This document shows, piece after piece, positions 27,998-36,743 of a stretch of DNA of 64,000 nt. The DNA lies in contig DAMANX010000004.1 in NCBI GenBank assembly GCA_032073245.1, forward strand, positions 155,335-219,334. Reading direction: 5' to 3'. The notes under the pieces were generated by a model. That model searched no databases. It saw nothing but the letters and a program-made list of their open reading frames with translations, and was not told the DNA's origin. The DNA comes from QVMG01 sp032073245 (GTDB taxonomy: Bacteria; Bacteroidota; Bacteroidia; Bacteroidales; Tannerellaceae). The position numbers and the translations under genes were made by a program. Numbering within the stretch: the stretch's first letter is position 1; each line of letters begins with the position of its first letter.

Positions 27998-28071
27998 GCC
28001 TCTTTAGCTCAGTTGGCCAGAGCACGTGATTTGTAATCTCGGGGTCGTTGGTTCGAATCCGACAAGAGGCT
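27998..28071 (+). tRNA. tRNA-Thr (anticodon TGT)
   Basis: The acceptor arms GCCTCTT / AAGAGGC, D-arm GCTC-GAGC, anticodon loop TTTGTAA and T-arm GTTGG-TTCGAAT-CCGAC fold as a standard cloverleaf of 74 nt. The anticodon TGT reads ACA threonine codons. CCA is not encoded. The anticodon stem has one T-T mismatch. Confidence 0.95.
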
Positions 28072-28073
28072 CG

Positions 28074-28107
28074 AAAGGGAATCCTGAAATAGGTTTCCCT
28101 TTTTTTA
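28074..28107 (+). terminator. Rho-independent terminator after tRNA-Thr
   Basis: The stem AAAGGGAA...TTTCCCTTT, with an inner TCC/GGA-like pairing, is followed by TTTTTTT. It ends the ffs-tRNA transcript. Confidence 0.85.
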
Positions 28108-28108
28108 T

Positions 28109-28140
28109 TTTGGGTGTTTGAGTTAGAAAGAGTAACTTTG
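28109..28140 (+). promoter_or_regulatory. Promoter of the DUF4199-glycosyltransferase operon
   Basis: TTTG (28109-28112) and TAACTTTG (28133-28140) are separated by 20 bp, a full match to the Bacteroides -33/-7 pattern. The promoter is 28 bp before the ATG at 28168. Confidence 0.65.
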
Positions 28141-28167
28141 TTCTTTGGAAAGGAAATCGATTAATAA

Positions 28168-28725
28168 ATGGGTGAGAATAAAAGTCTATTATTGAAGAGT
28201 TCAATGCAGTACGGCCTGTCCATGGGGATATTCTGGTGCATCAAATACCTATTCTTTATGTTAGGCGTATCTTCAAACTTTTGGGGTATTCTATATATGA
28301 TGCTCACTCTATTAGTACCTTTCTTTGCCTATTTCTTTACATGGCGTTACAAAAGGGATATTGGAGGAAAAATCGGCTTCTTTCATGCCTGGCAATTCGG
28401 TGTCCTTCTCTATTTCTTTGCTGCTTTGATCGTTTGTCTCGAACATTATATCTTTTATCAATATATTGCACCTCCGGGTTTTCTGGCTAACTCTCTGAAT
28501 CAAACGCTGGAACTGTTAAGGAATTCACAGGTTGACCCACAAATGATTGAAGCAATAGGTAATGTAAATATTAGTCCGATACAGATGGCCATTCAGGGGA
28601 TATTCAATAATGTATTTTATGGAGTAATCTTTTCAATACCGATTGCAATGATTGCAAGCAGAAAGCCATTACAACCGGAAGAGAACATCCCTCCTACTGC
28701 CAATCAATCTGAAGAAAACGAATAA
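28168..28725 (+). CDS. DUF4199 family membrane protein
   Basis: A 185-residue inner-membrane protein with four predicted helices (about 14-35, 38-58, 70-92 and 143-163) and a polar C-terminal tail. It matches the Bacteroidetes DUF4199 family, which is of unknown function and often lies beside a family 2 glycosyltransferase, as here. The gap to the glycosyltransferase is 5 bp. A role in supporting lipid-linked sugar transfer is inferred from that linkage only. Confidence 0.82.
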   Translation: MGENKSLLLKSSMQYGLSMGIFWCIKYLFFMLGVSSNFWGILYMMLTLLVPFFAYFFTWRYKRDIGGKIGFFHAWQFGVLLYFFAALIVCLEHYIFYQYIAPPGFLANSLNQTLELLRNSQVDPQMIEAIGNVNISPIQMAIQGIFNNVFYGVIFSIPIAMIASRKPLQPEENIPPTANQSEENE

Positions 28726-28730
28726 AAGCT

Positions 28731-29681
28731 ATGGATATATCAGTTGTTATTCCACTGTACAATGAAGCCGAATCACTTCCTGAGCTGAATGCCTGGATAG
28801 AACGGGTCATGGATGAAAACGGGTTTAGTTATGAAGTAATTTATGTGGACGATGGCAGCACAGATAATTCCTGGAAAATAATTGAGCAGCTAAAAGAACA
28901 AAATCCAAGAGTAGGTGGTATTAAATTCCGCAGAAATTACGGTAAATCACCGGGGTTACATTGTGGTTTTCAGAAAGCACAAGGAGATGTGATCATTACG
29001 ATGGATGCAGATATGCAAGATAGCCCTGATGAGATACCTGAACTTTATCGTATGATAAAAGAAGATGGATTTGACATGGTATCCGGATGGAAAAAGAAAC
29101 GGTTTGATCCTCTTTCTAAAACCCTCCCGACCAAGTTGTTTAATGCTACGGTTCGTCAGTTTTCAGGAGTAAAATTACATGATTTCAACTGTGGGCTGAA
29201 ATCATATAAACAAGATGTAGTAAAGGATATTGAAATATACAATGATATGCACCGATTGATCCCTTATCTTGCAAAAAACGCAGGCTATAAGAAAATCGGC
29301 GAAAAAGTAGTACAACATCAGGCACGTAAATATGGATCAACAAAATTCGGCCTGAGCCGCTTTTTTAATGGCTATCTTGATTTGCTCACACTATGGTTTA
29401 CATCACGCTTTGGAAAGAAACCTATGCATTTCTTCGGTTTTCTGGGAAGCATGATGTTTCTTATTGGTTTTATAGCATTAATAGCTGTCTTAACCATGAA
29501 GTTTGCCTCTATAGTATCAGGTGGTGAACTACGTCCGTTAGTGACCAGTTCGCCCTACTTTTATGTATCGTTAACTGCGATGTTAATGGGCACACAACTT
29601 TTCCTTACAGGATTTATCGGAGAACTTATATCAAGAAATGCTCCCCAAAGAAATAATTATAATATAGATAAGGAAATATGA
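28731..29681 (+). CDS. Family 2 glycosyltransferase, polyprenyl-phosphate sugar transferase type
   Basis: This membrane-bound glycosyltransferase probably moves a sugar from a nucleotide donor to undecaprenyl phosphate. It has a GT-A domain (about 1-225) starting ISVVIPLYNEAESLPEL, with YVDDGSTDNSW and the metal-binding MDADMQD, followed by two C-terminal membrane helices (about 232-255 and 270-293). This is the DPM1/GtrB/ArnC layout. The 316-residue length is typical. It is translationally close to the DUF4199 gene. Confidence 0.92.
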   Translation: MDISVVIPLYNEAESLPELNAWIERVMDENGFSYEVIYVDDGSTDNSWKIIEQLKEQNPRVGGIKFRRNYGKSPGLHCGFQKAQGDVIITMDADMQDSPDEIPELYRMIKEDGFDMVSGWKKKRFDPLSKTLPTKLFNATVRQFSGVKLHDFNCGLKSYKQDVVKDIEIYNDMHRLIPYLAKNAGYKKIGEKVVQHQARKYGSTKFGLSRFFNGYLDLLTLWFTSRFGKKPMHFFGFLGSMMFLIGFIALIAVLTMKFASIVSGGELRPLVTSSPYFYVSLTAMLMGTQLFLTGFIGELISRNAPQRNNYNIDKEI

Positions 29682-29750
29682 TTTTCCGGCGAAAGAACGT
29701 TCAAAAAGATCATCTCTTATAGTTTTGCATTTTAGTTACTAATAGTTTTT

Positions 29751-30317
29751 ATGTTGTATTACGAGCTTTTACTTATTGCTATCGGGCTTTCGATGGATAG
29801 TTTAGCAGTATCCGTTACTTATGGTGCAGTAATGCGTCAATGTTCAGTCTGGCACCTTATCCGGATAGCTTCCGTATTAGCACTATTCCAGGCAGGAATG
29901 ACTTTCATCGGGTACATGGCCGGATTAGGGTTTGATCAATATATTAATTCCTATGATCACTGGATAGCTTTCTTTCTCTTGTTATATTTGGGCGGTAAAA
30001 TGGTTTATGATAGCTTTAAACCTAAAGTAGATGACGAAGAATGTAAATGCAATAAAATTAGTAATAAAAGTTTGTGCGGAATGGGTATTGCAACCAGTAT
30101 CGATGCGTTAGCAGTCGGTATCTCTTTAGCTATCCTCAATACTCCACTTATCTCATTAACGGTTATTATTGCTATAGTCACTTTTCTATTTGCCGCTTTT
30201 GGTATTTATTTCGGTTGCCATGTCGGTAAAAAAATGGATATTAAACTGGAGTTGATCGGTGGAGTAATCTTAATCGCAATTGGCATAAAAATACTACTTG
30301 AACATATATTACTCTGA
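29751..30317 (+). CDS. mntP: Manganese efflux pump MntP
   Basis: An inner-membrane Mn2+ exporter of the MntP/YebN family. It has six membrane segments in 188 residues. The conserved intramembrane aspartates are in GLSMDSLAVSV (Asp16) and in the inverted-repeat counterpart GIATSIDALAVGIS. I see no yybP-ykoY-like riboswitch in the 69-bp upstream gap. Its TGA stop directly abuts the stop of the convergent gene at 30318. Confidence 0.95.
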   Translation: MLYYELLLIAIGLSMDSLAVSVTYGAVMRQCSVWHLIRIASVLALFQAGMTFIGYMAGLGFDQYINSYDHWIAFFLLLYLGGKMVYDSFKPKVDDEECKCNKISNKSLCGMGIATSIDALAVGISLAILNTPLISLTVIIAIVTFLFAAFGIYFGCHVGKKMDIKLELIGGVILIAIGIKILLEHILL

Positions 30318-30950
30318 TCAAAGAATTTGAACTTTAACACCAAAAGATAAGCTTAAATAATCCGAAGGTTTAAGATATCTATTTGTGACTGCTGTGATAA
30401 GATATAAATCACAAGAGCTAAGCTCGTAAAAAAGAGTAATTGATTTATTATGAAACTTCTTAGGATTCAGCTTAAAAGTAATCCGTTCACCCATGAATAC
30501 ATGTATACGGACACGGGTCGAAAAAGAATAATATCCTTTAGGGTATCTTTCCGGATTGGTCATCCAAAAATCACGATCTAATAATGTATTAACATATAAG
30601 CCACAACTAAGTGGCTCAAAAAGTATATTTTCATGAAGAGGAATACTCCATGGAAGATAATTTTGTTTTAGGGTCAGAGTTGCCATTGCATGACGGTCTG
30701 CATTACGGGGAACAAATCCCAGTAAAAGATCACTTTCCCAATGATTTTTTCCATAATTCCAACCGACTCCTGCAGAAAACATGCCCATCGAACCGGCAAA
30801 TTGTACTTTTGTATAACGGGGAATCAGAGCATTCCACCTTGAGGTATACCCTTCCACCCTTTTTTCATACGTACTCTGAGCAGATACCGCGCATGAAATA
30901 AAGACCATGATTAGAAGTGTTAACTTAGAAATAAACGACTTCATATTCAT
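30318..30950 (-). CDS. Hypothetical outer-membrane beta-barrel-like protein
   Basis: A 210-residue exported protein with a signal peptide (to about residue 25, VSAQS) and alternating aromatic/polar strands ending SFGVKVQIL, as in small beta-barrels. No named family is recognised. Its start overlaps the 3' end of the phosphoesterase gene by 26 bp, so the two are translationally coupled and probably act together at the envelope. There is zero spacing to the convergent mntP stop. Confidence 0.72.
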   Translation of the reverse strand: MNMKSFISKLTLLIMVFISCAVSAQSTYEKRVEGYTSRWNALIPRYTKVQFAGSMGMFSAGVGWNYGKNHWESDLLLGFVPRNADRHAMATLTLKQNYLPWSIPLHENILFEPLSCGLYVNTLLDRDFWMTNPERYPKGYYSFSTRVRIHVFMGERITFKLNPKKFHNKSITLFYELSSCDLYLITAVTNRYLKPSDYLSLSFGVKVQIL

Positions 30951-31737
30951 AATGATCGGGGGTTAGAGTAAATAAGAGATAATTACGTTTTGCAATATTA
31001 CTACATCCGTAATATATCATTCCATCATCAAATATATCTTCAACTAATATCGCATGAACATGGGCATGTAAACAGAATTGTAAAGATGGAAATCGCAATA
31101 TATATTCATGAAAAACATCCTTAACATTATTATTAAACTGTTCATTCCCCGGAGGCGCATGCATCACAACAACTGTTCGGCTATAAGGCCTTGAGATATC
31201 ATCAATTTCATTTTTGATAAATGTAAAATCCGGTACTGGATACGAATAATCATATTCTATTGCATTCGTATTAAGACAAACAAATTTTATGTCGCCAGCG
31301 ATAAAAGAAAAGTTCTCGTCACCATACATTTCTCTATAGACATCATCGCCATTCCCAATAATATCATGATTACCAATAAGAGCCACATAAGGGACATTTA
31401 GTTTTGACATTATTTCGTGATTCCATTGAAATTCCTTTTTCAATCCGAAATCTGCCATATCTCCACCATGAATGACATAATCTATATCATTCCGCTTATT
31501 AACGTGCTTCACAAATTTCTCTGTTTCATCGAAGTGCCCTTGGGTATCTCCCATCATAACAAAACGTATGGTGTCTTTATTTTGACAAGCAGCTTCAATA
31601 CGAAGTATATTTTTTGAATTAACATCACGCTCCGCATTTATTAACCGTCCATCATAAGGGTGATAGTCAAACAGTTCGCACCCGGAGAATAGAAAAAGAA
31701 AAGAAAATAGTAGTAATTGTCCTTTGTTTAAAACCAT
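30925..31737 (-). CDS. Calcineurin-like metallophosphoesterase lipoprotein
   Basis: This dimetal phosphoesterase is predicted to be lipid-anchored through Cys20 (lipobox FSGC). All metallophosphoesterase motifs are present in order: GDTQGH, GGDMADFG, GNHD, MHAPPG and HAHVH. The length is 270 residues. It is first in a two-gene unit with the beta-barrel-like protein. A -7-like TATTTTTG lies just upstream (31765-31758 on the minus strand). The phosphorylated substrate is unknown. Confidence 0.88.
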   Translation of the reverse strand: MVLNKGQLLLFSFLFLFSGCELFDYHPYDGRLINAERDVNSKNILRIEAACQNKDTIRFVMMGDTQGHFDETEKFVKHVNKRNDIDYVIHGGDMADFGLKKEFQWNHEIMSKLNVPYVALIGNHDIIGNGDDVYREMYGDENFSFIAGDIKFVCLNTNAIEYDYSYPVPDFTFIKNEIDDISRPYSRTVVVMHAPPGNEQFNNNVKDVFHEYILRFPSLQFCLHAHVHAILVEDIFDDGMIYYGCSNIAKRNYLLFTLTPDHYEYEVVYF

Positions 31738-31953
31738 AATTATCTTTTTTGCCTCTACAAAAATAAGGCATTTTCAGATTATATAACATGTCTGAATTGG
31801 ATATATAATGGTCTAAATGCAATTATTGAGGCAAAACTTTACATCAATGGGGTGTATCAAAAGTTAGTAAAAAAAGAATAAATGATTACTTTTATAGAGT
31901 CAATCAAAAACTATCAGGATTAATCAGTTGATAATTAATAATCGTAGATAAAC

Positions 31954-33681
31954 ATGAAAAGCCAGGAGTTACGTAACCTTGCACCTGAACTGGATTCACT
32001 TCGGTTGGGTAGCGGATGGAGTATTGAAGATTTAAGTAAACCACAAATTATAGTTGAGAGTAGTTATGGGCATAGTCATCCGGGCAGTGCACATCTCAAC
32101 CAACTGGTAGAAGAAGCTGACCTTGGCATAAGCAATCGGCAAGCAAAACCAGCCAATTATTATGTAACCGATATCTGCGATGGCGAAGCACAGGGACATG
32201 ATGGAATGAATTATTCCCTTGTTTCTCGTGAAATCATGGCTGCAATGATAGAAATACATGTTAAAGCAACACCTTTTGATGCCGGAGTATTTATCACCAG
32301 TTGTGACAAATCGGTTCCGGCTCATCTGATGGCTATAGCACGGCTAAATATGCCGGCCATTTTTGTTCCGGGTGGAATCATGAAAGCCGGCCCTAACCTA
32401 CTGACCCTGGAACAAATCGGAAAATACAGTGCCCAATACACTCGAAAAGAGATTTCAGAAACTCAATTTATGGAATATAAACGTGACGCATGCCCTGATT
32501 GTGGCGCTTGTTCATTTATGGGTACTGCTTCGACTATGCAGATAGTGGCAGAAGCACTAGGCATGGCTCTGCCAGGTTCAGCTCTTATCCCCACACACTC
32601 TCCTTATTTGAGAAAATATGCCCGTCAAGCTGGTGAGCAATCTGTAACTCTGGCTGAGAATGAAATAAAACCATCTGATATCATGACTCAGGAAGCATTT
32701 AAGAATGCTATTATGGTACATGCCGCCATTGCCGGTTCCAGTAATAGCTTATTACACCTTCCGGCTATCGCTCATGAACTGGGATTAGATTTACCTCCGG
32801 AACTATTTGATGAGATACATCGCAAAATTCCTTTTTTATTGAATATACGTCCCAGTGGTTATTGGCCTGGTGAATACTTCTGGTATGCCGGGGGTGTTCC
32901 TGCTATTATGGAGGAGATCAAAGAGTATCTCAATTTAGAAGTAAAAACTGTTACCGGTTATAGTTTAGGTGATAACCTTGAAAATTTACGACATAACGGT
33001 TTCTATGAAGGATGCAATAAATATCTACAGGCACTTAATGTAAAAGCCTCCGATATTATTAGGCCATTAAATAACCCTATTCGTTCACAGGGCGCCATTG
33101 CTATCTTAAAAGGCAATCTGGCCCCGGAAGGTGCAGTAGTAAAACATGCGGCTGTTTCTCCAAAACTGATGCAAGTTACACTTAAAGCACGTGTATTTGA
33201 TTGCGAAGAGGATGCACTGCAAGCTGTTTTACAGAAAAATATTCAGCCAGGTGAAGCAGTGTTTATTCGGTATGAAGGCCCAAAAGGAAGTGGTATGCCA
33301 GAAATGTTTTATACTACAGAAGCGATTGCTTCCGATCCCGAACTGATAGAAACAATTGCTCTTATTACAGATGGGCGTTTTTCGGGCGCAACACGTGGCC
33401 CGGCTATCGGCCACGTTTCACCGGAAGCTAGTGAAGGAGGGCCAATTGCTCTGGTTGAAGATGGAGACCTGATTGGGATTGATATTCCTGCACGAAAACT
33501 TGAAATAACCGGCATAAAAGGAGAATTTAAAAGTCAGCAAGAAATAGAAAGGATTCTTTCTGAACGAAAAAAACAATGGCATAAACCGGAATCTTCTTAT
33601 AAAACCGGGATTTTAAGTATTTATACACGTAATAGTGTTTCTCCGATGAAAGGAGGATATATGGAAGATTTAAAGGAATAA
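31954..33681 (+). CDS. IlvD/Edd family dehydratase (sugar-acid or dihydroxy-acid dehydratase)
   Basis: An iron-sulphur-dependent dehydratase of 575 residues. Likely cluster ligands are Cys117 (TSCDK) and Cys186 (CGACSFMGTASTM); Cys180 and Cys183 are extra nearby cysteines. The N-terminal cysteine found in [2Fe-2S] members is replaced in HPGSAHL, as in E. coli IlvD. C-terminal landmarks are LITDGRFSGATRGPAIGH and SPEASEGGPIALVEDGD. No branched-chain amino-acid genes are nearby, and the sequence is closer in feel to sugar-acid dehydratases (YjhG/YagF-like) than to IlvD. The substrate is not decidable. It is followed closely by apbE. Confidence 0.9.
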   Translation: MKSQELRNLAPELDSLRLGSGWSIEDLSKPQIIVESSYGHSHPGSAHLNQLVEEADLGISNRQAKPANYYVTDICDGEAQGHDGMNYSLVSREIMAAMIEIHVKATPFDAGVFITSCDKSVPAHLMAIARLNMPAIFVPGGIMKAGPNLLTLEQIGKYSAQYTRKEISETQFMEYKRDACPDCGACSFMGTASTMQIVAEALGMALPGSALIPTHSPYLRKYARQAGEQSVTLAENEIKPSDIMTQEAFKNAIMVHAAIAGSSNSLLHLPAIAHELGLDLPPELFDEIHRKIPFLLNIRPSGYWPGEYFWYAGGVPAIMEEIKEYLNLEVKTVTGYSLGDNLENLRHNGFYEGCNKYLQALNVKASDIIRPLNNPIRSQGAIAILKGNLAPEGAVVKHAAVSPKLMQVTLKARVFDCEEDALQAVLQKNIQPGEAVFIRYEGPKGSGMPEMFYTTEAIASDPELIETIALITDGRFSGATRGPAIGHVSPEASEGGPIALVEDGDLIGIDIPARKLEITGIKGEFKSQQEIERILSERKKQWHKPESSYKTGILSIYTRNSVSPMKGGYMEDLKE

Positions 33682-33729
33682 GGATCAAACATATTTCATA
33701 TCTTTGTGACTCTAAATACACATAACAAA

Positions 33730-34758
33730 ATGATTAAAAAAATAGGTTTATTAGTAGGTCTATGTACATTGCTTTTCAGTGCTTGCTCCAGTTCTCATCC
33801 TTATTTTGAAGAAAGTGGTTCGGTATTTAATACTTTATACCAGATAAAATATCAGGCGCCTCAACTGATGACTGAAGAAATTGATGCAGAACTTCTTGCA
33901 GTCAATCTGTCGCTCAATCCATTCAATCCCAACTCAATCATAGCGAAAGTAAACAGAAATGAACCGGTAGAGGTAGATGATCTCTTTAAGATCGTATTCA
34001 ATAAATCAATGGAAATTTCGGAGAAATCGAATGGAATATTTGATATTACCTGTGCTCCCTTAATTAACATTTGGGGGTTTGGATTCAGTAAACAGGAAAA
34101 TGTCACACCCGAAATGATAGATAGTATTAAACAATTTGTGGGTTATCAAAAGGTAAGGCTGGAAGGCAACACAATAGTAAAAGATGACCCGCGTTTGATG
34201 CTAAACTGTTCTGCTATTGCTAAAGGGTATGCCTGTGATGTCATTGCTAATATGCTGGAACGTCATGGCGTTAAAAATTATATGATCGAGATTGGTGGAG
34301 AAGTAACATTAAAGGGAGTAAACGAAAAAGGAGCTGCCTGGCGGGTTGGTATTCGTAAACCGGAAGAAGTCGTGAGTGGCCATCCTGTTACGATTGAAGA
34401 GGTCATACAATTACCGAAAAAAAGTGGAGTAGCCACTTCCGGAGATTATCAGAATTTTTATGTAAAAGATGGTAAAAAATATGCGCACACCATCAATCCT
34501 TTAACCGGCTATCCGGCTGAACAGAATATTTTAAGTAGTACTATAGTAGCTGATGATTGTATGACAGCAGACGGATGGGCTACTGCCTTCAATGCTATGG
34601 GCCTTGAAGAAGCTTGTCATATCGGTAATTCGATCACCGGATTAGAATATTTCTTCATTTATACGGATGACAAGGGAAATTACAAAACCAAATATTCTGA
34701 GGGAATGCTAAACTATTTGCCTAATAGGAAAGAGTTGGCAATATTGGAGAATCCTTAA
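33730..34758 (+). CDS. apbE: FAD:protein FMN transferase ApbE, lipoprotein
   Basis: A periplasmic flavin transferase that attaches FMN covalently to Thr in target proteins such as Na+-NQR or Rnf subunits. It has lipobox LFSAC (Cys19). Family motifs include EISEKSNGIFDITCAPLI, GYACDVIA, IGGEV, VATSGDYQ and the metal-binding YAHTINPLTG and DCMTADGWATA. The ATG at 33730 is preferred over the GTG eight codons upstream because it starts the signal peptide. Its stop abuts the convergent Maf gene stop without a gap. Confidence 0.95.
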   Translation: MIKKIGLLVGLCTLLFSACSSSHPYFEESGSVFNTLYQIKYQAPQLMTEEIDAELLAVNLSLNPFNPNSIIAKVNRNEPVEVDDLFKIVFNKSMEISEKSNGIFDITCAPLINIWGFGFSKQENVTPEMIDSIKQFVGYQKVRLEGNTIVKDDPRLMLNCSAIAKGYACDVIANMLERHGVKNYMIEIGGEVTLKGVNEKGAAWRVGIRKPEEVVSGHPVTIEEVIQLPKKSGVATSGDYQNFYVKDGKKYAHTINPLTGYPAEQNILSSTIVADDCMTADGWATAFNAMGLEEACHIGNSITGLEYFFIYTDDKGNYKTKYSEGMLNYLPNRKELAILENP

Positions 34759-35346
34759 TCAAAATTGCTTTAATTCCTGATATAACCGTTGAATAGGTAG
34801 CCCCATTACATTATAGAACGATCCTTTAATGGATTCAACAGCAACATACCCGATCCATTCCTGAATGCCATAAGCTCCTGCTTTATCATAAGGTTGATAT
34901 TGTTCCACATAAAAACGGATTTCTTCGTCAGTAAGATTAGCAAAACATACTTCAGAAGTGGTTGAAAAACAGGTTGATTTCTGTTTAGAATAAACACAGA
35001 CCCCCGTAATTACTTCGTGCACACGGCCAGATAATTCATGCAGCATATTCACAGCATCTTCATAACCGGATGGTTTTCCCAGTAATTTTCCACCACAGGA
35101 AACTATCGTATCCGCAGTGATCAGCAATTCATTTTCTTTTAGAGTAGGAATATAAACTTTTGATTTCTTTGTGGCAATATATTCGGCGATTTCTCTAATC
35201 GGCAGATCGAGAGGATATGACTCATCTATATCGGGAATAATTCTAACTTCAAAATCAATATTTAATCCTCCCAATAACTCCTTTCTACGGGGAGAATTAG
35301 AAGCCAATACAATTTTATAATTCTGTAGAAAGGGTAATTTTTCCAT
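34759..35346 (-). CDS. maf: Maf-like nucleoside triphosphate pyrophosphatase
   Basis: A cytosolic house-cleaning NTP pyrophosphatase of the Maf/YhdE group, which removes non-canonical dTTP/UTP-type nucleotides. The signature LASNSPRRKELL is near the N-terminus, then ITADTIV and KPSGYEDAVNML. The length is 195 residues from the ATG at 35346. The longer frame from 35382 would overlap the upstream phosphatase gene and add a non-conserved extension. It is last in the DUF2520-KdsC-Maf unit. Confidence 0.93.
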   Translation of the reverse strand: MEKLPFLQNYKIVLASNSPRRKELLGGLNIDFEVRIIPDIDESYPLDLPIREIAEYIATKKSKVYIPTLKENELLITADTIVSCGGKLLGKPSGYEDAVNMLHELSGRVHEVITGVCVYSKQKSTCFSTTSEVCFANLTDEEIRFYVEQYQPYDKAGAYGIQEWIGYVAVESIKGSFYNVMGLPIQRLYQELKQF

Positions 35347-35359
35347 GTTTCCTGTTTTA

Positions 35360-35884
35360 TTACCAGCCAAAGGCTTCATCACACATCCAAAGCCCTTGTG
35401 TTTTCATAGTCTGTTCTATTATATCACGGGCAACACCCTCTCCTCCTCTACGGGGAGAAATATAAAGAGCAATTTCTTTAATTTCCGGAGCTGCATCGGC
35501 CGGGGCCACCGGCAACCCTACGCGACGCATCACTTCATAATCAGGAATATCGTCGCCCACGTAGACAATTTCTTCGGGATTCAATCTGGTCTTAGCCAGG
35601 AAATCATTAAAATCATTCATCTTTACAGCACTCTGCATATAAATATGCTGCACTCCAAGCCGTTCAAAACGAATACGCACAGCATCCGTATAACCTCCTG
35701 TAATGATACCTACCTGATACCCTTTCTTAACAGCCAGTTGCAGGGCATATCCATCTTTTATATTAACAGTCCGCATCGGATCGCCATTAGGATGTAAAGG
35801 TATTATATCACTGGATAGAACTCCGTCTACATCAAACACAAATGCTTTTATCTTTCGTAAGTCGAAATTTACACTACTCATCAT
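35360..35884 (-). CDS. KdsC-like HAD phosphatase (Kdo 8-phosphate phosphatase)
   Basis: A HAD-superfamily phosphatase that probably releases phosphate from 3-deoxy-D-manno-octulosonate 8-phosphate for lipopolysaccharide core synthesis. The nucleophile motif is FDVDGVLSSD (Asp18, Asp20). IITGG and YVGDDIPDYEVMRRVGL give motifs II to IV. It is capless, 174 residues, typical of tetrameric KdsC. Its start overlaps the DUF2520 stop by 11 bp. Other small HAD roles are possible, but the C-terminal SPRRGGEGVARDI supports KdsC. Confidence 0.92.
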   Translation of the reverse strand: MMSSVNFDLRKIKAFVFDVDGVLSSDIIPLHPNGDPMRTVNIKDGYALQLAVKKGYQVGIITGGYTDAVRIRFERLGVQHIYMQSAVKMNDFNDFLAKTRLNPEEIVYVGDDIPDYEVMRRVGLPVAPADAAPEIKEIALYISPRRGGEGVARDIIEQTMKTQGLWMCDEAFGW

Positions 35885-36641
35885 CTGCCTCCTTATGTAT
35901 ACTTTGACTAATTAACAAATAAATCTCTTTCATTGACTTATCGGTCAAACTGTCAAGTTGTTGTTTTATAATATTTTCATCGAAACGTACTGCCGGACCC
36001 GTTTGTGCCAGCCGAGGAGGCATATCTTGTATTTTAGCTGCAGTCTCCTCTACTAAGGGTAGTAATACTTTATAAGATATTCCTTGTTCTTCCAATATCT
36101 TGGCTGCTAACGAATACAGATGGTTAGTAAAATTACATGCAAAAACAGCAGATAAATGTACAGTCTTACGTTTCTCCGATGATAGGAATTGTATATTCTC
36201 TGTCATAGAGCTAGCAATATTATGTAAAATAGCACCATCCTCTTCTGAACTGGCTTCCAAAAAGATAGGAATCTTCTCGAAAGATACTGCCCTTCCCTTA
36301 CTAAAAGTCTGTAAAGGATAAAACACACCATACCGATCCGTATAAGGCTGAAAAATATCCATAGATACACTTCCTGCCGTATGTACCCATAAGCCTTTAT
36401 TTGGTTTCATTCCGGCCAAAGCTTCTGCCAATACAGCATCTTTTAATGAGAAAACATATAGGTCAGCATCTTGACGTACATCCGCAAAAGAAGAAGTCCA
36501 TCCACAATTCAACTTTGAAACAAGTGATTTAGCGTTCTCCTCCGTACGGCTATATACTTGACCAATTGTCATACCCACCCGATGCATTTCCAACGAAAGC
36601 CGAGTTGCCAAATTTCCTGCACCTATAAAGACTATTATCAT
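35874..36641 (-). CDS. Rossmann-fold DUF2520 protein
   Basis: A 255-residue probable NAD(P)-dependent oxidoreductase-like protein. The N-terminal Rossmann domain starts IVFIGAGNLATRLSLEM and resembles the proC/6-phosphogluconate dehydrogenase fold. It is followed by the DUF2520 helical domain (about 125-245, SAVFACNFTNHLYSLA). Substrate unknown. It is first of a three-gene unit with tight overlaps (KdsC-like, Maf). It ends in TAG inside the start region of the next gene. Confidence 0.9.
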   Translation of the reverse strand: MIIVFIGAGNLATRLSLEMHRVGMTIGQVYSRTEENAKSLVSKLNCGWTSSFADVRQDADLYVFSLKDAVLAEALAGMKPNKGLWVHTAGSVSMDIFQPYTDRYGVFYPLQTFSKGRAVSFEKIPIFLEASSEEDGAILHNIASSMTENIQFLSSEKRKTVHLSAVFACNFTNHLYSLAAKILEEQGISYKVLLPLVEETAAKIQDMPPRLAQTGPAVRFDENIIKQQLDSLTDKSMKEIYLLISQSIHKEADDE

Positions 36642-36644
36642 CCT

Positions 36645-36743
36645 AATTAACGATTAATGATGAACGATGAATAATGAACGATGAACGATGAATGCTTGAA
36701 TTATTTCTTTCGTTAATCGTTAATCATTAACCGTTAATCGTTT
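36645..36743. repeat. Word-built inverted repeat (GATGAACGATGAA type)
   Basis: The left arm iterates GATGAACGATGAA and TTAACGATTAATGAT. The right arm (36713-36743) carries CGTTAATCGTTAATCATTAACCGTTAATCG. Outer words TTAACGATTAAT and ATCGTTAA pair. The right arm reaches the stop and last codons of the nitroreductase gene. Confidence 0.7.

Noticed and set aside
29682..29750. Manganese (yybP-ykoY) riboswitch upstream of mntP
   Set aside because: The gap is only 69 bp and has no recognisable riboswitch core.
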